64,000 nucleotides of DNA from Spirochaetales bacterium Spiro_10 (lineage in GTDB: Bacteria > Spirochaetota > Spirochaetia > Treponematales > Treponemataceae). The stretch covers positions 35,692 through 99,691 of the forward strand of contig LVBL01000019.1 of the NCBI GenBank assembly GCA_001604405.1, in the 5' to 3' direction. Within the stretch, counting starts at the first letter, position 1, and each line of letters begins with the position of its first letter. Shown one piece after another: positions 41,244-50,461 of the stretch. Below the pieces are notes generated by a model, which saw only the letters and a list, made by a program, of their open reading frames with translations, was not told the DNA's origin and did no database searches. A program made the translations under genes and the position numbers.

Positions 41244-42128
41244 ATGGGTATCCTGAAACGCCTTGTCGCGCCGTGCAAGATCAATCTCCACCTTCGGGTG
41301 TTCGAGCGTCGGGCTGACGGGTTCCATGACATAGAGAGCGTGTTTCAGGGGATATCGCTCGGTGACGAGCTTGGCGTGCGTACGGGCGCGGATTCGGGGC
41401 TTTCGGACGGCGAATGCCTTGTAGTCTCGCCGCGCATGGAGTTGCCCCCGACGAATACGCTGACGCGGGCCGTGGAGGAATTCCGCCGCGAAACGGGCAT
41501 TTCGGACGGTGTTCGCGTCGATATAGAGAAGCTGGTTCCCGCGGGTGCCGGCCTTGGCGGCGGCTCATCGGACGCGGCGGCCCTGTTGCGGGCGCTCGAT
41601 TCCCTGTACGGAACGGGTTTGGCGGCATCCCGACTTGCCGGGATGGCGGCCCGCATCGGAAGCGACGTTCCGTTTTTCCTTGCGGGCGGCGCGTGTCTCG
41701 TCCGGGGTCGGGGCGAGATTATCGCTCCGATACCGGCCAGAACCGATCTTTGGGGCGTTCTTGCCATGCCCGAGGTTCACTGTTCTACGGCCGAGGCCTA
41801 CGGGCTGTTCGACCGGTGGCAGACTTCTTCCGGCGCCCGCGGGCGGGAATGGCCGGACTTTGACGATCTTGCCGGCGTGTATGCCGGACCGGTTTCGCGC
41901 TGGACGGCCTTTTATAACGGCTTCACCGATCCGATCGAGGCGCGATATCCCCGTATCCGCGAGATTCGGGAGTTCCTTGAGCGGAGCGGAGCGGCCTTCG
42001 TTTCCATGACCGGATCGGGCTCGGCGGTGTACGCCTTGTACTCGGATCCCGAGGGGGGTAAACAGGTTCTTGCTGGTTTGTCAGCCGCGCGTGTGAGGTG
42101 CGTGGAATTTCTTTTGCTTGCGTCTTGA
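41244..42128 (+). CDS. ispE: 4-diphosphocytidyl-2-C-methyl-D-erythritol kinase
   Basis: IspE phosphorylates CDP-methylerythritol in the MEP isoprenoid pathway. The 294-residue GHMP kinase has APCKINLHLRVFERRADGFHDIESV at the start, the ATP-binding loop VPAGAGLGGGSSDAAA near residue 100, GSDVPFFLAGGACLVRGRGE, and the C-terminal MTGSGSAVYALY. It implies that isopentenyl units come from the MEP route. Strong promoter, no leader. Confidence 0.95.
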   Translation: MGILKRLVAPCKINLHLRVFERRADGFHDIESVFQGISLGDELGVRTGADSGLSDGECLVVSPRMELPPTNTLTRAVEEFRRETGISDGVRVDIEKLVPAGAGLGGGSSDAAALLRALDSLYGTGLAASRLAGMAARIGSDVPFFLAGGACLVRGRGEIIAPIPARTDLWGVLAMPEVHCSTAEAYGLFDRWQTSSGARGREWPDFDDLAGVYAGPVSRWTAFYNGFTDPIEARYPRIREIREFLERSGAAFVSMTGSGSAVYALYSDPEGGKQVLAGLSAARVRCVEFLLLAS

Positions 42129-42146
42129 CCGATGCGGTAGTACAAT
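42118..42146 (+). promoter_or_regulatory. Possible promoter of spoVG
   Basis: TTGCGT (42118-42123), 17-base spacer, TACAAT (42141-42146). It would give a leader of about 45 bases. The -35 is weak and overlaps the end of ispE. Confidence 0.4.
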
Positions 42147-42199
42147 ACGCTGGTGTAGGTATATGCCAGTCGTTTCTACTGCAAAGGAGACAAAAAGTT

Positions 42200-42490
42200 A
42201 TGGAAATTACCGACATTCGCATCAGAAAGGTCACGACGGAAGGCAAACTTAAGGCGTATGTAACCGTAACTTTCGATAACTGCTTTGTAATCCACAATGT
42301 AAAGATTATCGAGGGAAAAACCGGGATGTTCATAGCGATGCCGAGCCGGAAGATCCGGACCGGCGAGTACAAGGATGTCGCGCATCCCATTTGTCCTGAT
42401 TTTCGTACCGAGTTGCAGGACAGGATACTGGCCGAGTTTGAGGCCGGAAACATAGAAGAAACGGTAACCGCCGATCCGGCGGACCTTTAG
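42200..42490 (+). CDS. spoVG: SpoVG regulator
   Basis: 96 residues: EITDIRIRKVTTEGKLKAYVTVTFDNCFVIHNVKIIEGKTGMFIAMPSRK, EYKDVAHPICPDFRTELQDRILAEFE. This is the site-specific nucleic-acid-binding SpoVG family, which in Borrelia and Firmicutes binds DNA and RNA and regulates surface genes. AAAGGAGA lies ten bases before the ATG. The tRNA-Gln gene follows by 55 bases, with only a short GGGG/CCCC hairpin between and no T-run. Confidence 0.95.
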   Translation: MEITDIRIRKVTTEGKLKAYVTVTFDNCFVIHNVKIIEGKTGMFIAMPSRKIRTGEYKDVAHPICPDFRTELQDRILAEFEAGNIEETVTADPADL

Positions 42491-42545
42491 CGCGGGGTTC
42501 TCCCCGTCGTCTCGAGCGTCCCGGATACGGCGATATCCGATATTT

Positions 42546-42618
42546 TGGGACGTCGGCAAGTGGTAAGCCAACGGTTTTTGGTACCGTCATTCCGCAGGTT
42601 CGAATCCTGCCGTCCCAG
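42546..42618 (+). tRNA. tRNA-Gln (anticodon TTG)
   Basis: Acceptor TGGGACG/CGTCCCA; anticodon stem ACGGT/ACCGT with loop TTTTGGT, anticodon TTG; T arm GCAGG-TTCGAAT-CCTGC; discriminator G. No encoded CCA (GCCT follows). With the CTG tRNA at 30.6 kb both glutamine codons are covered. Confidence 0.93.
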
Positions 42619-42738
42619 CCTACAGAGCCATACGGGCGGAACCGGCTTCCTTGGGAAGTCCCGTCCATGGCATGCGCGCGCGCTCAGATCCCGGGGACCG
42701 TCTTCGGGGAAGGGGTTCGCGACGCAAAGGAGTTTTTT

Positions 42739-43383
42739 ATGGAACAGAAGACAATCAACGCCCGAACCAGGACCGAGACCGGCAAGGGCGCGGCCAAGCG
42801 GCTTCGCGCCACCGGACGCCTTCCCGCCGTCATGTATGACAGCACCGGAAAGGCGACGCTCGTGGACATCAACACGGCGGAATTCGCCAAGCTCTACCAC
42901 CTCATCACCGAGAGTACCCTGATCGACGTCAAGCTCGACGGCACGAAGGACATTATCGCCTTCGTCAAGGACGTCCAGTACAACATCATCACCGATACGG
43001 TCGGCCACGTGGATTTCTACGAGGTTGATCCCGCGAAGCACCTTCGCACCAAGATCCCGGTACGCCTCACCGGATCTCCCGCGGGCGTTCGCCTCGGCGG
43101 CGTGCTCGAGAACGGCGTTTCCGAGATCGAGGTCGAGTGCTTCCCCAAGGACCTTCCCCCGCGCGTCGTGGTCGACGTCTCGGCCCTCGAGCTCAACCAC
43201 TCGATCCACGTCAAGGACATCAAGCTCGCCGACGGGGTCAAGCTCCTTTCCGACCCGCATCAGACCGTCGCGACGCTGAAGTACTTCCGCGCCGATAGCG
43301 CCGCCGCCGCCGCTCCCGCGGCCGGCGAAGCGGCTCCCGCCGCCGCGGAAGCCGCCCCCGCAAAGGCTGCCCCCGCGAAGTAA
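42739..43383 (+). CDS. rplY: 50S ribosomal protein L25/general stress protein Ctc
   Basis: L25 of the long CTC type binds 5S rRNA. 214 residues: RTRTETGKGAAKRLRATGRLPAVMYD (5S-binding domain), VDFYEVDPAKHLRTKIPVRLTGSPAGVRLGG, and FPKDLPPRVVVDVSALELNHSIHVKDI (TL5 C-domain), then an Ala/Pro/Glu-rich tail of about 30 residues. AAAGGAG is eight bases before the ATG. It lies 120 bases after tRNA-Gln, in a leader without an obvious promoter, so it may be read from the spoVG-tRNA unit. Confidence 0.95.
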   Translation: MEQKTINARTRTETGKGAAKRLRATGRLPAVMYDSTGKATLVDINTAEFAKLYHLITESTLIDVKLDGTKDIIAFVKDVQYNIITDTVGHVDFYEVDPAKHLRTKIPVRLTGSPAGVRLGGVLENGVSEIEVECFPKDLPPRVVVDVSALELNHSIHVKDIKLADGVKLLSDPHQTVATLKYFRADSAAAAAPAAGEAAPAAAEAAPAKAAPAK

Positions 43384-43449
43384 GAGACGGCCGGGCGCGG
43401 ATCCGCCGCGCGTTTCGGCCCGTTGGTCCGAAAGTCCTGTCAAAACGGA

Positions 43450-43479
43450 AGAGAGTCCTTACGGACTCTCTTTTTTTTT
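43450..43479 (+). terminator. Terminator of rplY
   Basis: Perfect 9-bp stem AGAGAGTCC/GGACTCTCT, four-base loop, then nine T. Confidence 0.92.
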
Positions 43480-43493
43480 GTTAGTATCGAGGC

Positions 43494-44858
43494 ATGGAAA
43501 ACGTATCTGTCGATGACGCGGAACGCCGCGTGGGCCGCTACCTGCGCGCTCTGCTCGGTGAGGCATCCCCGTCGGGGCCGCATGCCGGCTCCGCGCGCCC
43601 GCGCGTGCTCGCCGCCGTCTCGGGGGGCGCGGACTCCGTGTTCCTCCTCCTCGTGCTGCACCGGCTGTCCGGATCCGTCGGATACGATCTTTCCGCCATA
43701 ACCGTGAATCACCGCCTCCGTCCCGATGCCGAGAGCTCGGGGGACGCCGATTTCGTCGTTTCCCTCTGCGCCTCCCTGCATCCTCCGGTTCCCTGCGCTC
43801 GGGTTGACCTGCCCGCAGGGGCCGTCGCGCAGCTCGCCGCCGAACGCGGCCGCGGGGTCGAGGACGCCGCGCGCGTCCTCCGCTATCGCGAACTCGAGGC
43901 GGCGGCGCGTGCCTGCGGCGCAGATTTCGTCGCGACGGGCCACACGCGAAACGACCGGCTCGAGACGATCCTCATGCGCGCCCTTCAGGGATCCGGCGGC
44001 GCGCCGCTTGCCGGAATTTTGCCGCGGAGGGGCCGTTATATCAGGCCGTTGCTCGAGGTCGACCGTGACGAGATCGTCTCGTGGCTCTCGCGAGAGGGCC
44101 GCTCATGGAGGGAGGACGCGTCCAACGCGGAGGGCCGCTATTTCCGGAACCGCGTCAGGTCCCGGCTTGTCCCCGTTCTCGACGAGGTATATCCCGGCTG
44201 GAAGACCGGTCTCGTCGCCCTGGCCGAAAAGGCCCTGCTCGACGAGGCCGTGTGCCGTTCTTTCGACCTTCCCGAGTGGACGCGCGCGGGGGAGGGCCTT
44301 GTCTGCGACGCGGCCCGCTTCGACGCCCTTCCGGAGGCCGTCCGCCTCAGGCACCTTCGGGACGGGCTCGCCCTCCTGGGCGTCACGCGCAGGATCTCCT
44401 TCCGGCACATCGCGCGCATGCTCGCGCCGGCGGCATCGGGGGCGGGCGGACGTTCGCGCGCGATCGGAGCGGGCCTGCGGCTCGAGCGCGGTGACGGCCG
44501 GCTTTTTTTGGGCGCGGATATTGTGCATACGCATAAAAGCGGGTATCTTGTATATGTTCGCGACTGCGGTCGAATCACTACGCCTTTCGGTCCGGTCGAG
44601 GTCACTCCCGCGAACGGCGGCGTCACGCTGAACGGCTCTTTCGGGCCGTTTCCCCTGCCGTTGCTCATCCGGTCGCGAATAGGCGGCGACGCCATCAGGG
44701 CGGCGGGCGGCGGGCGAAAGACGGTAAAAAAACTGTTGAACGAATGGGCGGTTGCCGAGGAGATCCGGGACATGATACCGGTTATCGAGTGCGGCGGCGC
44801 CGTGCGAGCGGTATACGGCGCGCCGTTCGGGTATCCGGACGCGCGGGACGGACTGTGA
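43494..44858 (+). CDS. tilS: tRNA(Ile)-lysidine synthetase
   Basis: TilS changes C34 of tRNA-Ile2(CAU) to lysidine so it reads AUA. The 454-residue protein has the PP-loop SGGADS at residues 43-48, NHRLRPDAESSGDADFV, GHTRNDRLETILMRALQGSG, RPLLEVDRDEIVSWL, and a C-terminal TilS domain (VKKLLNEWAVAEEIRDMIPVIECGG). A TAGTAT at 43482-43487 is six bases before the ATG; the matching -35 would fall in the terminator and is not visible. ftsH starts eight bases after. Confidence 0.93.
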   Translation: MENVSVDDAERRVGRYLRALLGEASPSGPHAGSARPRVLAAVSGGADSVFLLLVLHRLSGSVGYDLSAITVNHRLRPDAESSGDADFVVSLCASLHPPVPCARVDLPAGAVAQLAAERGRGVEDAARVLRYRELEAAARACGADFVATGHTRNDRLETILMRALQGSGGAPLAGILPRRGRYIRPLLEVDRDEIVSWLSREGRSWREDASNAEGRYFRNRVRSRLVPVLDEVYPGWKTGLVALAEKALLDEAVCRSFDLPEWTRAGEGLVCDAARFDALPEAVRLRHLRDGLALLGVTRRISFRHIARMLAPAASGAGGRSRAIGAGLRLERGDGRLFLGADIVHTHKSGYLVYVRDCGRITTPFGPVEVTPANGGVTLNGSFGPFPLPLLIRSRIGGDAIRAAGGGRKTVKKLLNEWAVAEEIRDMIPVIECGGAVRAVYGAPFGYPDARDGL

Positions 44859-44865
44859 GGGAAAC

Positions 44866-46779
44866 ATGGCGCAAAACGATATGAACGGACAACCCGGTAC
44901 GCCCCGACAAAAGAATAACGCGAGCAGGATCGCCCTCGCGTTCTTTCTGGCGGCTCTTGCCTTGCTCGCCTTTTCCGTGCTGTCGGGAATTTTTTCTCCC
45001 GAGGCGCGGGAGATGGCCTATACGGAGTTCGTTGCGCGCGTATCTCAGGGTCAGGTCGATTCCGTGCGCATAGTGGACGGCCGCGTGATACGCGGCGTTC
45101 TGAGGGACATCAAAAATCCCGACGGTTTTTTTTACACCTGGATTCCCTACGACGACCCCGACCTCATGAAGCTTCTGTCCGAGAACAGGGTGCGCGTGAC
45201 AGGCGGTGAATCCTCCGTTTCCCCCTGGACCATAGTCCTGCAAATCGCGCCGATACTGCTGTTCGTCATATTCATCGTCATATTCATCAAGGTGTCGCGC
45301 GGTCAGGGCAACCGGGCGCTCCAGTTCGGCAAGAGCCAGGCGCGCCGTTACGAGGGCCTCAAGCGCGTCACCTTCTCGGACGTCGCCGGGCAGGAAGAGG
45401 CCAAGCACGAGCTCGAGGAAGTCGTCGAGTTTCTCAAGAATCCGCAGAAATTCGTGAAGATGGGCGCGCGCATCCCGAAGGGCGTCCTTCTCGTCGGGAT
45501 GCCGGGAACCGGAAAGACCCTTCTCGCGCGCGCGGTCGCGGGCGAGGCGGGCGTCGCGTATTTCAACATCTCCGGAAGCGATTTCGTCGAGATGTTCGTG
45601 GGCGTCGGCGCAAGCCGCGTGCGCGACCTGTTCGAGCAGGGACGCAAGAGCGCGCCGTGCATCATTTTCATCGACGAGCTTGACGCCGTCGGCCGCACCC
45701 GCGGCGCCGGATACGGCGGCGGACACGACGAGCGCGAGCAGACGCTCAACCAGATGCTCGTTGAGATGGACGGTTTCGAGACGAAAGACGGGGTCATAAT
45801 ACTCGCGGCGACGAATCGTCCCGACGTGCTCGATCCGGCCCTGCTCAGGCCGGGGCGCTTCGACCGCCAGGTCGTCGTGGCGATGCCCGACGTGCGCGAG
45901 CGCGAGGCGATCCTGCGCATTCACGCGGCGCGCATTCCGCTCTCCCCCGACGCGGACCTGAAGCGGTACGCCCGCGCGACCGCCGGGATGAGCGGCGCGG
46001 ATCTCGCGAATCTCGTGAACGAGGCCGCGTTGCACGCGGCGCGCAAGGACCGGGAGTCGGTCTCCGCCGAGGACTTCGAGGAGGCGCGCGACAAGGTCCT
46101 GATGGGCGTCGCCCGCCGTTCGATGGTCATGCCTGAACGTGACCGCCGAATGACGGCCGTGCACGAGTCGGGCCACGCGCTCCTGCACTATCACCTCAAG
46201 AACGCCGACCCCCTTCACAAGGTGACGATCATCCCGCGCGGTCACGCGCTCGGCCTCGCCATATCGCTTCCGGAAACCGACAGCTATTCCCGTACCCGCG
46301 GATGGCTTACCGACCGAATCGCCATTTGCTTCGGCGGGTACGTCGCGGAGACCCTCGTGTACGGGGAAACAACCACCGGCACGAAGGCGGACTTGCAGAA
46401 CGCCACGGACATCGCGCGCAAGATGGTATGCGAGTACGGCATGAACGCGGAGCTCGGCGCCGTCACGTGGGGGCGCGAGGAAGAGCCGATTTTCATCGGC
46501 AGGGAGATCGCCCGGCACAAGGACTATTCGGAGGATACCGCGAGGAGAATAGACGCCGCGGTCAGCTCCATACTCGACGGGGCGCGCGCGGAGGCGGAAC
46601 GCATCATCTCGGAGCACCGTTCGGAGCTCGATGCCCTGACGGAGGAACTGCTCAGAAAGGAAACGCTCGAGGACGCCGAGATTCGGGAGCTGTTGGGATA
46701 CGGCCCGGCCGCGTCGCGCGTCGCGGATTCCGTCCGGCCGTCCGGCGATGAGGGGACGAGCGCTCCCTTGGAGGGTTAA
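44866..46779 (+). CDS. ftsH: ATP-dependent zinc metalloprotease FtsH
   Basis: Membrane AAA+ protease for damaged membrane and regulatory proteins. 637 residues: two N-terminal TM helices ([21 protein letters not shown] and [21 protein letters not shown]) flank a periplasmic domain; AAA domain with Walker A GMPGTGKT, Walker [13 protein letters not shown] and second region of homology [22 protein letters not shown]; zinc motif HESGH ([11 protein letters not shown]) and the third ligand Asp in [18 protein letters not shown]. Ribosome site GAGGGAAAC. Located after tilS, as in many bacteria. Confidence 0.97.
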   Translation: MAQNDMNGQPGTPRQKNNASRIALAFFLAALALLAFSVLSGIFSPEAREMAYTEFVARVSQGQVDSVRIVDGRVIRGVLRDIKNPDGFFYTWIPYDDPDLMKLLSENRVRVTGGESSVSPWTIVLQIAPILLFVIFIVIFIKVSRGQGNRALQFGKSQARRYEGLKRVTFSDVAGQEEAKHELEEVVEFLKNPQKFVKMGARIPKGVLLVGMPGTGKTLLARAVAGEAGVAYFNISGSDFVEMFVGVGASRVRDLFEQGRKSAPCIIFIDELDAVGRTRGAGYGGGHDEREQTLNQMLVEMDGFETKDGVIILAATNRPDVLDPALLRPGRFDRQVVVAMPDVREREAILRIHAARIPLSPDADLKRYARATAGMSGADLANLVNEAALHAARKDRESVSAEDFEEARDKVLMGVARRSMVMPERDRRMTAVHESGHALLHYHLKNADPLHKVTIIPRGHALGLAISLPETDSYSRTRGWLTDRIAICFGGYVAETLVYGETTTGTKADLQNATDIARKMVCEYGMNAELGAVTWGREEEPIFIGREIARHKDYSEDTARRIDAAVSSILDGARAEAERIISEHRSELDALTEELLRKETLEDAEIRELLGYGPAASRVADSVRPSGDEGTSAPLEG

Positions 46780-46782
46780 CGG

Positions 46783-48759
46783 ATGAACGTACGGCATTCC
46801 CGCCTTTTCGCGATCACCGCTTTCGCCGTCGCGGCGCTTGCCGCGCCGGTCATGGCGAACTCTCCCGACCAGGGAAGAAAGTCCGTCAATTCGGCCGCCG
46901 CGACCAGAAGCCTCGAACGGGCGGTGTCGCTTCTCTCCGCGGGCCAGTGGGATGCTGCCGCCTTCGAGGCGACGCTCGGACGCTCGTACGACCCGACCGT
47001 CGCGGATTTCAATTACATCGAGGCGGTAAGCGTCGTCGCCACCGGCGGGCCGCGCGCGGACGCCCTGCAACGCCTCGAGGGCGCGCTTGGCGGCGGGCTG
47101 TTCTGGAGAAGTTACGACCGTTCGGCCGCCGTGTTGCTGTGCGCCAGACTCTACTGCGAGACGCTCCGGTACCGCGAGGCCCTCGAGCTCTCGGGCTCCC
47201 TGGGCGAGTCGTCCTCTCCCGACCAGGATTACGTGCGCGTCGTATCGCTGTACGCGCTGGGAAGGACCGCCGAGGCCCGCAAGGCGCTCTCGCGAAGCCT
47301 CGAACGCTGGCCCTTTGACGTGCGCTTCCCCCGCGCCTTCTTCACGCACGAGGCCAGGACCCGCGCCGACCCCGAGGCCCTCGCGCTGGCGCGAACCGTT
47401 TCTCAGCGCCTGTACCTGTGGGAAAACGAGGACCGCGAGCTTTTGCTTCTGTCGGTTCCCTTCGAGACCTCGCCCGCGGCGCGCGAACGCAACATACGGA
47501 TATTCCGCGGGATGGGCGCGCGCGACGCCTCCGGCGCGACGGTTCCCGTCAACCCGCTTTCGTCCGTTCTCGCGCTCGAGTACGGGATCATCGACGACGC
47601 CACGGCGATGGACGAGCTCTTGTCCCTTTCGGCCGGGGGGATACCCGCCGGCCTTCTCGTCCGCCTCTGTTCCCTGCTCGGAAGCGCAGACGCGCGCGCC
47701 CGGATGTCGCTCGCGCTCGAGAATTTCGCCGGCGTTCTCGTCGACGACGCGAACGGCGACGGCATCGCCGATTCCGCGGTTCGGTACCGCCTGGGGCGCG
47801 CGTACGAGGCCTCGTTCGACCGCGATCAGGACGGATACCCCGATTACCTCGTCTCGTGCGAGTTGGGAAGTCCCGTGACCGTCAAGCTTGCCCGCGACGG
47901 CGGCATCGTGCGCTACGATTCCTATCCCTTCGTGCGCGCCGTGACCCGGGGACACCGCGAGTACACGATGCACCCGCGCGCGTTATCCTGGGCGCCCGTC
48001 GCCTGGGTGGACGAGGGCATCGCGCTCGCCTCACGTCCGTTCTTCGGACTGCGACTATCGGCCCTTCCCGCGCCCCTGACCGAGAGGCTGCTCGAGGCGT
48101 CGGCGGCCTTTTACACGGAAACGCGGGACGGCGGGTACGTCCGCGTCACCCTCGACGGGGGGATCCCGATCGTGTCCGAGACGCGGACGCGCGGATTGCC
48201 CTACGAGCGCACGGTCTACGAGCGCGGCCTTCCCGCGAGCGGGTCGCGGGACGAGGACGGGGACGGTTACTTCGAGACGGCGATCGAGTACGCGAAAGAC
48301 GGAAGACCCGCGTCCATCAGCGTTGACCGGAACGCCAACCGAAGGCACGAATACCGGGAACGCCACGAGGCCGACGGGACCGTCACGAAGCAGTGGGATT
48401 CCGACGAGGACGGCGCGTACGAGATCGCCTGGCGCCGTTCCCCCGACGGGTCGGAAAGGACCGACTGGATGCATCCGGTTACGGGGCTTCCGGTCGTCAT
48501 CCTCGTGGATCGCGGGAACCCGCGCTCGGTGGAGTACTCGGGAACCGTTTTGCAGGTATTGCGCGATCCGGCCGCCGACGTCTGGTGGATAGGGTCGATA
48601 CCCCCGAATTCGCACGCTATCGCCAAGTCCGCGCTCGATTTGTTTAACCGTTCGCCGCCGTCGGTTGTTTCACAGACGGTTACCGTTTCGGGACGTTCCG
48701 CGCACGCGGTGCGAACCGGCGGATTCGTGTTTCTGGAGATTGTCAATGTCAAACCGTAA
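46783..48759 (+). CDS. Periplasmic TPR-like protein with DxDxDG calcium-type repeats, unknown function
   Basis: A 658-residue exported protein (signal peptide MNVRHSRLFAITAFAVAALAAPVMA). Residues about 40-330 read as irregular helical repeats of TPR type (LERAVSLLSAGQWDAAAFEATL, LCARLYCETLRYREALELSGSL, YALGRTAEARKALSRSLERW). The second half carries several short acidic loops similar to EF-hand or thrombospondin type-3 calcium sites: DDANGDGIAD, DRDQDGYPDY, DEDGDGYFE, DRNANRRHE and DSDEDGAYE. I do not recognise the family. It starts three bases after ftsH and overlaps the protease gene by 14 bases, so the three are coupled. Confidence 0.75.
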   Translation: MNVRHSRLFAITAFAVAALAAPVMANSPDQGRKSVNSAAATRSLERAVSLLSAGQWDAAAFEATLGRSYDPTVADFNYIEAVSVVATGGPRADALQRLEGALGGGLFWRSYDRSAAVLLCARLYCETLRYREALELSGSLGESSSPDQDYVRVVSLYALGRTAEARKALSRSLERWPFDVRFPRAFFTHEARTRADPEALALARTVSQRLYLWENEDRELLLLSVPFETSPAARERNIRIFRGMGARDASGATVPVNPLSSVLALEYGIIDDATAMDELLSLSAGGIPAGLLVRLCSLLGSADARARMSLALENFAGVLVDDANGDGIADSAVRYRLGRAYEASFDRDQDGYPDYLVSCELGSPVTVKLARDGGIVRYDSYPFVRAVTRGHREYTMHPRALSWAPVAWVDEGIALASRPFFGLRLSALPAPLTERLLEASAAFYTETRDGGYVRVTLDGGIPIVSETRTRGLPYERTVYERGLPASGSRDEDGDGYFETAIEYAKDGRPASISVDRNANRRHEYRERHEADGTVTKQWDSDEDGAYEIAWRRSPDGSERTDWMHPVTGLPVVILVDRGNPRSVEYSGTVLQVLRDPAADVWWIGSIPPNSHAIAKSALDLFNRSPPSVVSQTVTVSGRSAHAVRTGGFVFLEIVNVKP

Positions 48760-50449
48760 TCGTCCGTTCCCGCTTCTCGCGCTCGTCCTGACGGCGCTCT
48801 TTCCGCTCCTTGCGGGATGCGCCTCCGGGAAAACGCCTGAGCCGTTCATAGACTACTCGGACGAGCGGAGCGTCCTGTACGAGGTGGACAGCGCGCGCCG
48901 CGTGCTGGAGAAGGATCCCGTTTACGCTTTGGCGCGGGCCCGTACCCTCAAGGACAACGCCCGTAGCATGAAAGAAGTCGAGACGCTCTATAGCGAAGCG
49001 GGTAGCAGGGTTACGACCGCCTTTTCCAAGGCCGTCTCGGCAGGCAAGTGGGCGGACGCGCTCGCCATGTGGCGGTCTCTCGACGCCCTCTCCCTCGCGC
49101 CGTCCGACTGGAGCGAGGCCTCCATACTGAAGGAGCGCGAGCGGACCTGGAGGGAGCAGGGGAACGCCACGCTTGTTTCCCTCGGCAACGTCCTGCGCTC
49201 GACGCCCGAGGACGAGGCACCCTCCTCGGGAACGGTCGCCCGCATGATAAAGGGAACGATAACCGTATGGGTCGATCGCGGCCTGAGCGTGCGCGGGGGC
49301 GTCGGATACGCCGACCGCGTCATCGGGTCCGGTTTCTTCATCGACAAGCGCGGGTATCTTGTGACGAACTATCACGTGATAGCGAGCGAGGTGGATCCCT
49401 CCTACGAGGGTTACTCGCGGCTCTTTCTCAAGATGCCCGACGATCCCGACACGAGAATCCCGGCGCGCGTCGTCGGCTGGGATCCGGTCTTTGACCTTGC
49501 GCTCCTGAAAACGGAGATTGATCCTCCCGCCGTATTCCAGCTGGGAACCTCGGAGGACCTCAAGGTAGGAAACCGTATCTACGCGATCGGATCCCCCGCG
49601 GGCCTTGACCGCACCCTTACCTCCGGCATCGTTTCCGCCCAAAGGCGGCGGCTCCTTTCCCTCGGGGATGTCCTGCAGATAGACGCCCCGATTAACCACG
49701 GAAACTCCGGCGGCCCCATCGTCGACGAGGCAGGCAGGGTCCAGGCCGTCGTCTTCGCAGGAATCGAGCCTTTCGAGGGCCTAAACTTCGCGATACCGGT
49801 CGAGCTGTTGAGAATCATACTTCCCGACCTCTACGACGGCGGCAAGGTAAGCCATCCCTGGTTCGGAGCCTTCGGGAAAACCGCCGTACTGCCCGGTTCC
49901 TCCGAAAACGCGGGCGTTTCGCTGGTGTACTCGGTGCCTTCGGGGCCCATGTACGCGGCAGGAGTGCCCCGCGACACGGTGATAACGGCCATGAACGGCA
50001 AGCGCGTCAGGACCCTCGAGGAGCTGCAGCATCTCATCATCCGCGAGCGATCCGGCACGATCGTACGCCTGACCGGCATAACCGGCGAAGACGAACGAAA
50101 GGATCCCGTGTATAGGGACTGGTTTGTCATGCTGGCCGAACGCCCCGAGAATCCGGGGGAGCTCGCGTTCGAACGCGACCTGGAGAGCAACGCCTTTCTC
50201 CCTCTTTTCGGCATGAGGCTCGAGAGGATGGGTTCGAGCCGGCGGTATCTCGTGTCTTCGCTCGTGCGCGGCGGCATAGCCGACGAATCGGGTTTCTCCG
50301 AACAGGACTCGGTGGAGATTCGCGAGGTCAAGGTCGACAAAAAGACGGGATACGTCTCCGCGCGGCTCTACACAAAACGGCGCGCTAAGGGCTATCTGGA
50401 CGCGTATATCGGCCTCATGGCGTCTCTGGACAGTCCATCCTATTTCTAA
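48746..50449 (+). CDS. HtrA-like trypsin-family serine protease lipoprotein
   Basis: 567 residues. A signal peptide ends in the lipobox LLAGC, so the protein is a membrane lipoprotein. A helical N-terminal region (about residues 30-165) precedes a trypsin-2 type protease domain: GSGFFIDKRGYLVTNYHVIAS (His), WDPVFDLALLKTE (Asp), and NHGNSGGPIVDEAG (Ser) with FEGLNFAIPVELL. A C-terminal region contains one or two PDZ-like domains (GPMYAAGVPRDTVITAMNGKRVRTLEELQHLI). All three catalytic residues are present. It is downstream of the repeat-rich protein and should act on envelope proteins. The start is internal to the previous gene, 14 bases before its stop. Confidence 0.87.
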   Translation: MSNRNRPFPLLALVLTALFPLLAGCASGKTPEPFIDYSDERSVLYEVDSARRVLEKDPVYALARARTLKDNARSMKEVETLYSEAGSRVTTAFSKAVSAGKWADALAMWRSLDALSLAPSDWSEASILKERERTWREQGNATLVSLGNVLRSTPEDEAPSSGTVARMIKGTITVWVDRGLSVRGGVGYADRVIGSGFFIDKRGYLVTNYHVIASEVDPSYEGYSRLFLKMPDDPDTRIPARVVGWDPVFDLALLKTEIDPPAVFQLGTSEDLKVGNRIYAIGSPAGLDRTLTSGIVSAQRRRLLSLGDVLQIDAPINHGNSGGPIVDEAGRVQAVVFAGIEPFEGLNFAIPVELLRIILPDLYDGGKVSHPWFGAFGKTAVLPGSSENAGVSLVYSVPSGPMYAAGVPRDTVITAMNGKRVRTLEELQHLIIRERSGTIVRLTGITGEDERKDPVYRDWFVMLAERPENPGELAFERDLESNAFLPLFGMRLERMGSSRRYLVSSLVRGGIADESGFSEQDSVEIREVKVDKKTGYVSARLYTKRRAKGYLDAYIGLMASLDSPSYF

Positions 50450-50455
50450 TATAGT
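50427..50455 (+). promoter_or_regulatory. Promoter of lepA
   Basis: TGGACA (50427-50432), 17-base spacer, TATAGT (50450-50455), six bases before the ATG at 50462. It overlaps the end of the protease gene. Confidence 0.65.
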
Positions 50456-50461
50456 GCGATT

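Noticed and set aside
44782..47973. Long open frame on the minus strand (over 1000 codons) opposite ftsH and its neighbour
   Set aside because: A shadow caused by GC-rich codons; the plus strand has FtsH with all its motifs.
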